DNA of 5,009 bases from Microcaldota archaeon (GTDB lineage: Archaea > Micrarchaeota > Micrarchaeia > Burarchaeales > JACQQB01). Position 1 is the stretch's first letter. Each line of letters starts with the position of its first letter. The notes beneath the pieces are model-generated. The model ran no database searches. It saw nothing but the letters and a program-made list of their open reading frames with translations, and was not told the DNA's origin. Location: assembly GCA_016207225.1 (NCBI GenBank), contig JACQQB010000058.1:1-5009 (forward strand). Direction: 5' to 3'. Shown one piece after another: positions 1 to 5,009 of the stretch. The position numbers and the translations under genes are program-made.

Positions 1-593
1 CTCATTATGTTAACAGCGATCCCCACCCGTCGCACAATTACCTAGAAACCTTAAACTCACGTGGTTTGGATGAGGGCAACACTTACAATTACACATTTAC
101 AGATGCAGGTGAAATTCACTATCACTGCAGTGCTCATCTGAATATGATTGCCAAGATAGTCGTGGTTGATGATTCCCTCATTACTCTAGAAACAAACCCT
201 GTGGAAGTCGAACAAGAAAATCTGCCAATGGCTCCAGAAAAAATAAATGAAACTCAAAAGGAAGAACCAAAGAATTACGTTATAGACTTCAGTTCAATAA
301 GGGGAGCGCATTTTGTCTCGAGCAATCCCTCACACGGAGAAACTGTATCAACCATTCCTTCAAACGTTACCCTCAACTTTAACTTTGACCTTCATTCAAA
401 ATCCAGTGTAACTGCAACCCATAACGGTAAAACTGTAAGCGGTGAAACCAAGGTGATAAACAAACTCATTCTCCAAACCCCCTTCACTTATGACGGAGAC
501 GGTGTTTATAAAGTTGTTTACAGTGGTTGCTGGCCTGACGGCTCCTGCCACAACGGACAATTCGGTTTCATTATCGACACTTCAAACAAGTAG
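1..593 (+). CDS. Secreted cupredoxin-CopC-like fusion copper protein (5' partial)
   Basis: The reading frame is open from the window edge (first full codon at 3) to the TAG at 591-593, so the start and any signal peptide lie upstream. The TTG at 66 is not the start, because cupredoxin sequence precedes it. The first visible domain ends as an amicyanin-like blue-copper fold. HPSHN is encoded around 24-38, and its second His (33-35) is the best first copper ligand. CSAHLNM then supplies Cys 126-128, His 135-137 and Met 144-146 with C-x2-H-x2-M spacing. A Pro/Glu/Lys-rich linker (about 180-270) follows. The second domain starts at AHFVSSNPSHG (His codon 309-311) and matches the CopC beta-sandwich, ending in GCWPDGSCHNGQF. 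Family knowledge: cupredoxins transfer electrons or bind copper outside the membrane, and CopC binds periplasmic copper. Inferred role: surface copper binding or electron transfer. No C-terminal membrane anchor is seen, so any anchor would be N-terminal and outside the window. Confidence 0.85.
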   Translation, partial: HYVNSDPHPSHNYLETLNSRGLDEGNTYNYTFTDAGEIHYHCSAHLNMIAKIVVVDDSLITLETNPVEVEQENLPMAPEKINETQKEEPKNYVIDFSSIRGAHFVSSNPSHGETVSTIPSNVTLNFNFDLHSKSSVTATHNGKTVSGETKVINKLILQTPFTYDGDGVYKVVYSGCWPDGSCHNGQFGFIIDTSNK

Positions 594-1508
594 TTACTTT
601 TTACCTATTTCCTGGTGTGACTTAAAGAAGAAATAGCCTAGAATCATGAATGTAGCTACTGGAGACACCCAGCTTGGTATATGGTAGTTGAAGCTATCCA
701 AAAGCATTATTGAGCCCAAGAAAAATATCGAGTACATCGCACCATTCTTCAAATACCTGTATTTCTTGACATTCTCTATGTTTCTTATGGTCATTTCCCT
801 TACTACATAAGCACCGATTCCATTCCCTAGGAGAATCAACGGTACCGACAAAGTAAATGCAAATGCACCCACCACCCCATCTATTGAGAAAGTCGCATCA
901 ATAACCTCCAAATAAAGTATCTTACTCACATCTCCCATATTGCTTCCTGCCAAGAGCTCTCTTTCCTTCTGCTCAGCATATCCCTTAAAACCATGGGTTA
1001 TGAAGAAGGCAGTGGAGCCTACCACGGCACTAAACGCCATCAAAGGATGCAGTTGCAAAGCAAACCAGGTTATTGCTGATAAAAATATTGAAACTGTGGC
1101 ATAGAACCACACACCTTGCGCATGGAAAAAGGGCTCTATCCCCAGGCCATAATTCTTGGGCTCAAGGAAAAGCCAATGCAGGAATAGGAAAATTAAGAAA
1201 ACTCCTCCGCCAACCAAAAGCAAAGGGGCTGACTCCTCAACTGCCTTTGTGACCTCAGGATCACTATTTATGAGCGCGTTAAGAGCTTCAAAAACCGTAA
1301 GTTGGGGGGTAGTAAGCCAAACTATTAGAAAAGGAAGCACGCCTCGGACAACGAAGACTGCTGCAAGCAAGCCCCAGAGAAGGAACCATCTCCTTGCTCT
1401 TTCTGACATTTTAGACAGGACCTCTGCATTTATGACTGCATTGTCTATGCTACTTATTGTTTCAAACAAAACTAGACCTAATATTGTTAAAATAGCCGAG
1501 AGTACCAT
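594..1508 (-). CDS. DUF475 / TerC-superfamily integral membrane protein, putative metal transporter
   Basis: This 304-residue, strongly hydrophobic protein has about eight probable membrane segments (roughly 2-16, 42-64, 93-115, 134-152, 155-171, 210-228, 257-271, 279-296). Two related acidic motifs identify the DUF475 branch of the LysE/TerC superfamily. The first is E16-TISSI-D22-N23-AV in the first helix. The second is E201-VI-D204-ATFSI-D210-GV in the sixth. GNGIGAYVVRE (228-238), also typical of the family, follows. The paired intramembrane Asp/Glu motifs indicate an internal duplication and probable cation binding. Family knowledge: TerC-like proteins are linked to tellurite resistance and to manganese or other metal export; the DUF475 substrate is not established. 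The length looks complete. The ATG at 1506-1508 sits just below a good TATA box and has no clear ribosome binding site. The stop directly abuts the stop of the convergent copper gene. A joint role in metal handling is inference. Confidence 0.85.
   Translation of the reverse strand: MVLSAILTILGLVLFETISSIDNAVINAEVLSKMSERARRWFLLWGLLAAVFVVRGVLPFLIVWLTTPQLTVFEALNALINSDPEVTKAVEESAPLLLVGGGVFLIFLFLHWLFLEPKNYGLGIEPFFHAQGVWFYATVSIFLSAITWFALQLHPLMAFSAVVGSTAFFITHGFKGYAEQKERELLAGSNMGDVSKILYLEVIDATFSIDGVVGAFAFTLSVPLILLGNGIGAYVVREMTIRNIENVKKYRYLKNGAMYSIFFLGSIMLLDSFNYHIPSWVSPVATFMILGYFFFKSHQEIGKK
598..602 (+). terminator. Possible oligo-T terminator of the copper protein gene
   Basis: A run of five T (CTTTTTACC context) begins four bases after the TAG stop of the plus-strand copper protein gene. 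Archaeal RNA polymerase can terminate at short non-template T runs without a hairpin. The run lies inside the 3' end of the convergent DUF475 gene, since there is no intergenic space. Five T is a weak signal, so this is tentative. Confidence 0.25.
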
Positions 1509-1536
1509 AAAATTATCTAGTCTACCTTATCAGGTC

Positions 1537-1550
1537 TATTTTTATAAGCC
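1537..1550 (-). promoter_or_regulatory. TATA/BRE-like promoter of the DUF475 gene
   Basis: Read on the minus strand, this is GGCTTATAAAAATA, a good archaeal TATA box with a purine-rich upstream flank (CAAAGG). Its centre is about 35 nt before the ATG at 1508. Transcription starting about 25 nt downstream would give a leader of roughly ten bases. The only Shine-Dalgarno-like stretch (AAGGTAG, 1522-1528) lies near or above the predicted start point, so it may not be in the mRNA. The box shows that the gene can be transcribed separately from the lipoprotein gene upstream. Confidence 0.6.
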
Positions 1551-1568
1551 TTTGCCGTTTTTTTCAAG

Positions 1569-1793
1569 CTACTCTGGAACTTCAATTCCCAGTTCATCAC
1601 CAGCATCTGGCTCACTAGGGCTTATGTCCAAGACGGACAAATCAGAATCACTAAGTGTTCCAGAACCACTTCCGCTTCCTGTCACCGGTTTGCCAGAAGC
1701 ATTAGGCTGTGTCTTGTAATCTATACTCTGGGTACAACCGAACAAAGCAAAGCCTAACAAGACTGCAATTGCGAATACGTAGAATGCTCTCAT
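1569..1793 (-). CDS. Small acidic lipoprotein of unknown function
   Basis: This is a 74-residue exported protein. Residues 1-19 form a signal peptide (Arg2, then a hydrophobic core), ending in the lipobox L-F-G-C with Cys20 as the probable lipidated residue. The mature part is only 55 residues. It has a Ser/Gly linker (TGSGSGSGT) and a strongly acidic C-terminus (DSDLSVLDISPSEPDAGDE, net charge about -8), with no recognised domain. I chose the ATG at 1791-1793 over the in-frame GTG at 1802. A perfect GGTGAT ribosome binding site lies 4 nt before it, and the shorter start gives a normal signal peptide. The gene begins 5 nt after the stop of the secreted six-cysteine protein gene, so the two are almost surely one operon and may act together at the cell surface. 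No T-run terminator is visible after its TAG stop, so some read-through into the DUF475 gene is possible. Confidence 0.75.
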   Translation of the reverse strand: MRAFYVFAIAVLLGFALFGCTQSIDYKTQPNASGKPVTGSGSGSGTLSDSDLSVLDISPSEPDAGDELGIEVPE

Positions 1794-1797
1794 CTCA

Positions 1798-1803
1798 ATC
1801 ACC
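1798..1803 (-). promoter_or_regulatory. Shine-Dalgarno site of the lipoprotein gene (decides the start)
   Basis: The minus strand reads GGTGAT, a perfect match to the anti-Shine-Dalgarno end of archaeal 16S rRNA, followed by four bases and then ATG (1791-1793). It overlaps the TGA stop of the upstream gene, which suggests translational coupling. It also contains the alternative GTG start, which is therefore unlikely to be used. Confidence 0.75.
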
Positions 1804-2776
1804 CTTCTGTTTCATTAACCGTCCTTTGCGGTCTTCCTGAATTTATTAACTGCCTCAAATCCTTGAGTTCCTTCTCAATATTCTTGAGTGAATCCCAGCA
1901 TTCTTTGTTTTTTGCCGCATATGCCACTGGGTCTGAGACATCTGCAGAATAGGCGCAGCTTGTCCTCAAGCTACTTACCTCAGTTTCAATACTTGCAATT
2001 TCACTTAACACCTGATCCTTATTGGCACTGCTGCTTCCTTCAACTTTACTCTTTACATAATCCAATGCAGCATCTATTTGCTCAATCCAGAAGTTTATTG
2101 CATTCCTGCTAAACTGTAGCCTCAAATTATACAAAGCTTGCGAATCTCCTGAATCAACCGCCTTGTCTATCTCCTTTTCCAAACTTTTGGCAATGTTTAT
2201 CGTATTTTCTGATCCAGCATTGCTAACCCCTCTCTCCTTCGCCCTGTCAGACTGCCTCTCAAACTTATCCGTATGATTCCTGTAATAATCTCCAGTCTCC
2301 TGCTTGGCTCTCCTGAGAGCCGTCCTTTCGCATTGTCCTAATCTAGATGCCGAATCCCCACTGTTCTCCTTAACACATTGGAGGACAGCACCTCTTTCCC
2401 TTCCCTTATCCTTCAGAGACTCCCTGATTGCCTTTGCAGTATCCTTCATATCGTCCAAAACTTTTTTCAATGCTGCCTTAAAGGCTTCTGCATCCTTTGC
2501 ATCTGTAGCAGTCCTTAATGCTACAATATCGTTTTGCAGCTTTACTCTATAGTCACTCAAATCTCCAACACTTAAATTATTCGCATTTGCACAGGTTATA
2601 TAACTGTCCAAAGTAAGCATGGCATGATTAACCTTGCAAACGGTATGCTCATACCTACCATTCAGCGATATTCCCCTTATCGTTTCATTACCAGTCTCAT
2701 TATCCCCATCTGCAAATGCCACACCAAGTAATATGGCGAACATTGCAATTCCAAACATCAAGTTTTTCAATTCCAT
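1799..2776 (-). CDS. Secreted helical six-cysteine protein of unknown function
   Basis: This is a 325-residue exported protein that I cannot assign to a known family. Residues 1-22 form a Sec signal peptide (Lys4, hydrophobic core, likely cleavage after A-F-A before DGDN). The mature part is charged and mainly helical, with coiled-coil-like Lys/Glu/Asp/Arg stretches at about 75-125, 195-245 and 255-312. It contains no further membrane segment. Six cysteines lie in three local pairs: 47/62, 134/149 and 274/293 (14, 14 and 18 residues between). These probably form disulfides outside the cell. Five N-glycosylation sequons (N-x-S/T) are present, two of them just after the signal peptide. The ATG at 2774-2776 is preferred to the one at 2788 because GGTGAT lies exactly 4 nt before it. 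It is the first gene of an operon with the lipoprotein gene and is divergent from the membrane regulator. It could be an adhesin, a stalk-like surface protein or a partner of the lipoprotein. Confidence 0.75.
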   Translation of the reverse strand: MELKNLMFGIAMFAILLGVAFADGDNETGNETIRGISLNGRYEHTVCKVNHAMLTLDSYITCANANNLSVGDLSDYRVKLQNDIVALRTATDAKDAEAFKAALKKVLDDMKDTAKAIRESLKDKGRERGAVLQCVKENSGDSASRLGQCERTALRRAKQETGDYYRNHTDKFERQSDRAKERGVSNAGSENTINIAKSLEKEIDKAVDSGDSQALYNLRLQFSRNAINFWIEQIDAALDYVKSKVEGSSSANKDQVLSEIASIETEVSSLRTSCAYSADVSDPVAYAAKNKECWDSLKNIEKELKDLRQLINSGRPQRTVNETEG

Positions 2777-2780
2777 ACTT

Positions 2781-2786
2781 ATCACC
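2781..2786 (-). promoter_or_regulatory. Shine-Dalgarno site of the six-cysteine protein gene (decides the start)
   Basis: The minus strand reads GGTGAT, then AAGT, then ATG (2774-2776). The motif and the 4-nt spacing match those of the lipoprotein gene downstream. This supports the ATG at 2776 over the in-frame ATG at 2788, which would overlap the site and add four residues before the signal peptide. Confidence 0.75.
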
Positions 2787-2833
2787 ATTCTTAGTCTCCT
2801 ACTTGCTTATTAAAAAATATACTTACATTAAAG

Positions 2834-2846
2834 CGTTATTTAAAGC
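2834..2846 (-). promoter_or_regulatory. TATA/BRE-like promoter of the six-cysteine protein operon
   Basis: On the minus strand this reads GCTTTAAATAACG, close to the common archaeal BRE-TATA form. Transcription about 25 nt downstream would begin near 2814 and leave a leader of roughly 38 nt containing the GGTGAT site. Its upstream edge overlaps the palindrome of the first direct repeat, so a protein bound there would cover the BRE. A second AT-rich candidate, TATATTTTTT on the minus strand just downstream (about 2812-2821), would give a shorter leader. I cannot decide between the two from sequence alone. Confidence 0.5.
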
Positions 2847-2863
2847 TTTAGGAATCCTACCTT
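2842..2863. repeat. Direct repeat copy 1 of the divergent promoter region (possible operator)
   Basis: The consensus shared by the two copies is AAAGCTTTAG-N4-CCTAC-N-TT. In this copy the N4 spacer is GAAT, and the first part sits in the 10-bp palindrome TAAAGCTTTA (2841-2850). It overlaps the upstream edge of the promoter of the minus-strand operon. Copy 2 starts exactly 30 bp further on, about three helical turns away, so both would face the same side of the DNA. Confidence 0.55.
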
Positions 2864-2871
2864 AGTTAAAA

Positions 2872-2893
2872 AAAGCTTTAGCCAGCCTACTTT
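2872..2893. repeat. Direct repeat copy 2 of the divergent promoter region (possible operator)
   Basis: This is the second copy of AAAGCTTTAG-N4-CCTAC-N-TT, with CCAG as the N4 spacer. It matches copy 1 at 17 of 17 consensus positions. It lies just upstream of the BRE/TATA of the plus-strand regulator gene, where an archaeal activator or repressor could act. The two copies together occupy the centre of the space between the two divergent promoters. Confidence 0.55.
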
Positions 2894-2904
2894 GCCTTTA
2901 AGAA

Positions 2905-2916
2905 GGCTTAAATAAT
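2905..2916 (+). promoter_or_regulatory. TATA/BRE-like promoter of the membrane regulator gene, probably leaderless
   Basis: GGCTTAAATAAT has the AAGGCTTA-A/T layout also seen before the DUF475 gene. The box centre (about 2911) is 25-26 nt before the ATG at 2937, which is the usual archaeal distance to the transcription start. The sequence between them has no GG-rich Shine-Dalgarno motif. The transcript therefore probably begins at or next to the start codon. Confidence 0.6.
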
Positions 2917-2936
2917 CCAGTATTAAAAATTGAAAC

Positions 2937-3665
2937 ATGCTACGCATTTTAACCTTATTCATGGTACTAGCTACGATCACGCAAAGTGCAACTATCCAGG
3001 GCACTGTTTACAATGCAGATACTCTTGAGCCTGCAGACCAAGCAATCGTCTCAATAAACACCACTCCAATTCAAAGGGTTATAGCTGCAGATGGCGAATA
3101 CAGCTTTCAAGTTACAAAGGGCTCTTACATCATAGTCGCAAGATACTTTACTAATGGCAAACTAACCTCATTTACAGAAGAAAACATAAGCATAGTGGAT
3201 GATGGCAATTACTCCATAGACCTTCTTCTCTTCAGCTATGGCGATATTTTTGCAGATGAATTGCCCACTTTCGACTTTACTGTTAATGAACTTATTCTAT
3301 CTGAACAAAAACCCAGCGAGGATAGTAATCTAATAAATACAGCAGTCATCGCAGGCTTTGCAATAGTTCTAATCGGGCTTCTGATTTTTTATCTTAAGCA
3401 AAAGAGCAATAGTCCTGAAATAAAAACTGAGAAGAAAGAGATACCTATACCTCCTGCTTCGGGCAAAGAAATGGCTCTGGATCCAGAGCTTAGAAAAATA
3501 ATCCAAATCCTGCGCGATAATGATGGGAGAATGACTCAACTAGAACTTAGGAAACATTTTCCACTTTCCGAAGCAAAGATAAGTCTTATGATAAGCGAAC
3601 TAGAAGCATCGGGCATAATCAAAAAATTCAAGAAAGGAAGGGGCAACATTCTCAAGTTAATCTAA
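2937..3665 (+). CDS. Membrane-anchored winged-helix transcriptional regulator with extracytoplasmic sensor-like domain
   Basis: This 242-residue protein has four parts. Residues 1-17 are a signal peptide (Arg3, hydrophobic core, cleavage near TQS-A). Residues 19-96 resemble a carboxypeptidase regulatory-like beta-sandwich (I-x-GTVYNADTLEPADQAIVSI, then DGEYSFQVTKGSYIIVARY). Residues about 132-153 are a single membrane helix followed by Lys-rich sequence, so the N-terminal domain is outside. Residues 181-242 form a winged helix: LDPELRKIIQIL, a helix-turn-helix with a recognition helix around 211-223, and a basic wing FKKGRGN. The architecture matches archaeal predicted membrane-associated transcriptional regulators (COG2512-type). 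Its role is inferred: sensing an external ligand or surface state and controlling nearby genes from the membrane. The ATG at 2937 gives a full signal peptide and fits a leaderless promoter. It is divergent from the six-cysteine/lipoprotein operon across a repeat-bearing region, and convergent with the flavoprotein gene 4 bp away. Target and ligand are unknown. Confidence 0.8.
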   Translation: MLRILTLFMVLATITQSATIQGTVYNADTLEPADQAIVSINTTPIQRVIAADGEYSFQVTKGSYIIVARYFTNGKLTSFTEENISIVDDGNYSIDLLLFSYGDIFADELPTFDFTVNELILSEQKPSEDSNLINTAVIAGFAIVLIGLLIFYLKQKSNSPEIKTEKKEIPIPPASGKEMALDPELRKIIQILRDNDGRMTQLELRKHFPLSEAKISLMISELEASGIIKKFKKGRGNILKLI

Positions 3666-3669
3666 AACC

Positions 3670-5009
3670 TTACCACTTTATTGAATAAAAAGCCATCTGG
3701 ACCACTTCAGATAAAGCAGGGTGTACATGAACACTCTCTAAAACTGACTCCACACTATTTGCATATTTCATCGCAACTATCACTTCATGGATCAATGTTG
3801 ATGCATCCGAACCTATTATGTGGCAGCCCAGAATCCTCTTTGTTTTAGGGTCTGCCAAGACCTTCACATAACCAACATTGTCCTCAATCGCAGTTCCCAT
3901 TGCAGTATCATTATACTTGTAATATCCTTTAGCATAGGGTATTTTTTTCTCAATTAAATCATCCTCAGTCATACCGACCGCAGCAACCTGAGGGGAAGAA
4001 AAAATTGCATTCGGCATCGCAGTATAATCCACGGCAATTCTCTTCCCAGCCATGTTCTTGGCCACGTATTCTGCTTCAAGGTTAGCCGCATGCTTAAGCA
4101 AGAATTTGCCTGCTATATCCCCCAAGGCCCATATACCCAATGAAGTTGTTTCCATATACTCATTCACTTTAATGAAACCGCGTTCATTTACTTCAACACC
4201 TGTTTTCTCAACATCCAACAGATCAGAATTGGGAACTCTACCAGTAGCAACTAACAGTTGGTCTGAAACAAATGTTTTCCTGCTTCCATCATTTCCAGCT
4301 GCTACAACACTAAACCTGCCCTTTTCATATGAAACGGATTCTGTGTTATGCTCAAGAACTACATTATATCTCTTCTTGAAAATCTCTGTGAAAGTCTTTG
4401 CCAATTCCTTATCTTCATTCGGAATCAACAACGAGCCTCTTTGAATTATGTTTATCCTGGTTCCAAGACTACCAAAGAAATGCGCCAGTTCCGCAGAAAT
4501 ATATCCCCCACCTATGATTGTCAATTCCTCAGGCTGTTTACTGAGTCTCAATGCCTGGTCACTCGTTACGTAAGGCACTTTCTCTATGCCTTTTATCGGA
4601 GGCACTGCAGGCCTTGAACCTGCGGCTATAACTATTTTTTTCCCACTAATCTCTTTATCCCCTATCTGCATAACCTTATTTTCAATGAATCTTCCTCTTT
4701 CCTTGAAAATCTCAACATTTGGGTTTTTTTTATATCTTTCTTCTCCTTCTGCTGCCCAACTATCTATGGTGCTAGTAACTCTCTTGACAATTCTTTGGAA
4801 ATCTATTCTTTCTATCCTTGACTTTATCCCAAATGTCTCCGAAGTTCTTACAGTCTCTACAACATCCGCAGAGTGAATAAGCATTTTTGAAGGTATGCAA
4901 CCACGATTCAGACAGGTGCCTCCAAATGGACCTTCTTCAACTATTGCCACTTTCCAATTGCGATTAAGAGCTTCATCAGCAACTATCGCACCGGAACCCA
5001 TCCCTACTA
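3670..5009 (-). CDS. FAD-dependent disulfide reductase, lipoamide dehydrogenase/mycothione reductase type (5' partial)
   Basis: The frame is open to the window edge. The ATG at 5001 is not the start, because it falls inside the FAD-binding glycine motif (V-G-M-G-S-G-A) and the first beta-strand is missing. Counting from that Met, the class I active site is GGTCLNRGCIPSK with redox Cys30 and Cys35. An IVIAAGSRP stretch is at 123-131, the NAD(P)-binding GGGYISAE at 164-171, LLVATGRVPNSD at 249-260, and the second FAD motif WALGDIAG at 291-298. The dimerisation domain begins near 330 and carries the catalytic His427-Glu432 pair (HPALSE). The protein catalyses NAD(P)H-linked dithiol-disulfide exchange in the cytoplasm. 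The segment AEGEERYKKNPNVEIF, the IIQRGS after the NAD site and the HPALSE end look more like mycothione reductase than pyruvate-complex E3. Arg188 may favour NADPH. A mercuric reductase is unlikely, as the end lacks paired cysteines. The substrate is unknown and no lipoyl enzyme gene is nearby. Confidence 0.88.
   Translation of the reverse strand, partial: VGMGSGAIVADEALNRNWKVAIVEEGPFGGTCLNRGCIPSKMLIHSADVVETVRTSETFGIKSRIERIDFQRIVKRVTSTIDSWAAEGEERYKKNPNVEIFKERGRFIENKVMQIGDKEISGKKIVIAAGSRPAVPPIKGIEKVPYVTSDQALRLSKQPEELTIIGGGYISAELAHFFGSLGTRINIIQRGSLLIPNEDKELAKTFTEIFKKRYNVVLEHNTESVSYEKGRFSVVAAGNDGSRKTFVSDQLLVATGRVPNSDLLDVEKTGVEVNERGFIKVNEYMETTSLGIWALGDIAGKFLLKHAANLEAEYVAKNMAGKRIAVDYTAMPNAIFSSPQVAAVGMTEDDLIEKKIPYAKGYYKYNDTAMGTAIEDNVGYVKVLADPKTKRILGCHIIGSDASTLIHEVIVAMKYANSVESVLESVHVHPALSEVVQMAFYSIKW

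Noticed and set aside
66..68. TTG as the start codon of the copper protein
   Set aside because: In-frame cupredoxin sequence with the first copper-ligand His lies upstream (codons 3-65), so this would cut the domain in half.
1156..1719. 187-residue plus-strand open frame
   Set aside because: It is antisense to the DUF475 gene and the lipoprotein gene. Its translation is low-complexity, with Arg/Lys/Thr/Ser-rich sequence and no domain, and it crosses the real promoter of the DUF475 gene.
1888..2552. Plus-strand open frames at 1888-2112 and 2304-2552
   Set aside because: Both are antisense to the well-supported secreted six-cysteine gene. Their Leu/Ser/Phe-rich translations are typical shadows of Glu/Lys-rich helical coding, and neither has a ribosome binding site.
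2841..2850. Palindrome TAAAGCTTTA as a terminator hairpin
   Set aside because: It is too short, has no loop and no following T run, and lies in a promoter region. It is reported as part of the direct repeat instead.
2842..2893. Repeats as a minimal CRISPR array
   Set aside because: There are only two imperfect copies with an 8-bp gap, in a divergent promoter region and with no cas genes. Operator-like use is more plausible.
4052..4876. Plus-strand open frames at 4052-4444, 4348-4617 and 4586-4876
   Set aside because: All are antisense to the clearly conserved flavoprotein reductase, overlap one another in different frames, and show no recognisable protein features.
4999..5001. ATG as the start codon of the disulfide reductase
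   Set aside because: It lies inside the FAD-binding GxGxxG-like motif, and in-frame Val-Gly codons precede it up to the window edge. The true start is outside.
3670..5009. Mercuric reductase assignment
   Set aside because: The C-terminus ends in YSIKW without the paired cysteines that capture Hg(II), and no mer genes are visible.

Overview
This window most likely comes from an archaeon with moderate to low GC content. Three things point that way. Two genes carry a GGTGAT ribosome binding site, complementary to the archaeal 16S 3' end, exactly 4 nt before an ATG. Several genes are preceded by AT-rich BRE/TATA-like boxes at archaeal distances, and one looks leaderless. One gene encodes a membrane-anchored winged-helix regulator of a typically archaeal architecture. 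The proteins resemble those of DPANN or other poorly cultured archaeal lineages, but I cannot name the lineage from the sequence.

Layout: (1) 1-593, plus strand: the 3' part of a secreted copper protein, an amicyanin-like cupredoxin domain joined to a CopC-like domain; its start lies before the window. (2) 594-1508, minus strand: a multi-spanning DUF475/TerC-superfamily membrane protein whose stop codon directly abuts that of gene 1. (3) 1569-1793 and 1799-2776, minus strand: a two-gene unit encoding a tiny acidic lipoprotein and, upstream of it, a secreted, helical, six-cysteine protein; neither has a recognised function. (4) 2777-2936: a divergent promoter region with two 22-bp imperfect direct repeats exactly 30 bp apart. 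(5) 2937-3665, plus strand: a type I membrane protein with an extracytoplasmic beta-sandwich domain, one TM helix and a cytoplasmic wHTH domain. (6) 3670-5009, minus strand: a flavin-dependent disulfide reductase of the lipoamide dehydrogenase/mycothione reductase superfamily; its start lies beyond the window.

Functionally the window leans towards the cell surface, metals and redox: a copper protein, a TerC-like putative metal transporter, two exported proteins of unknown role, a membrane-tethered regulator and a thiol-disulfide reductase. The most testable local idea is that the wHTH membrane protein (2937-3665) controls the divergent secreted-protein/lipoprotein pair, and perhaps itself, through the 30-bp spaced repeats. 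A link between the copper protein, the DUF475 protein and the reductase is inference from proximity only, because they are in convergent or separate transcription units. There is no sign of mobile elements, CRISPR or RNA genes, and no gene-free stretch exceeds 300 bases.
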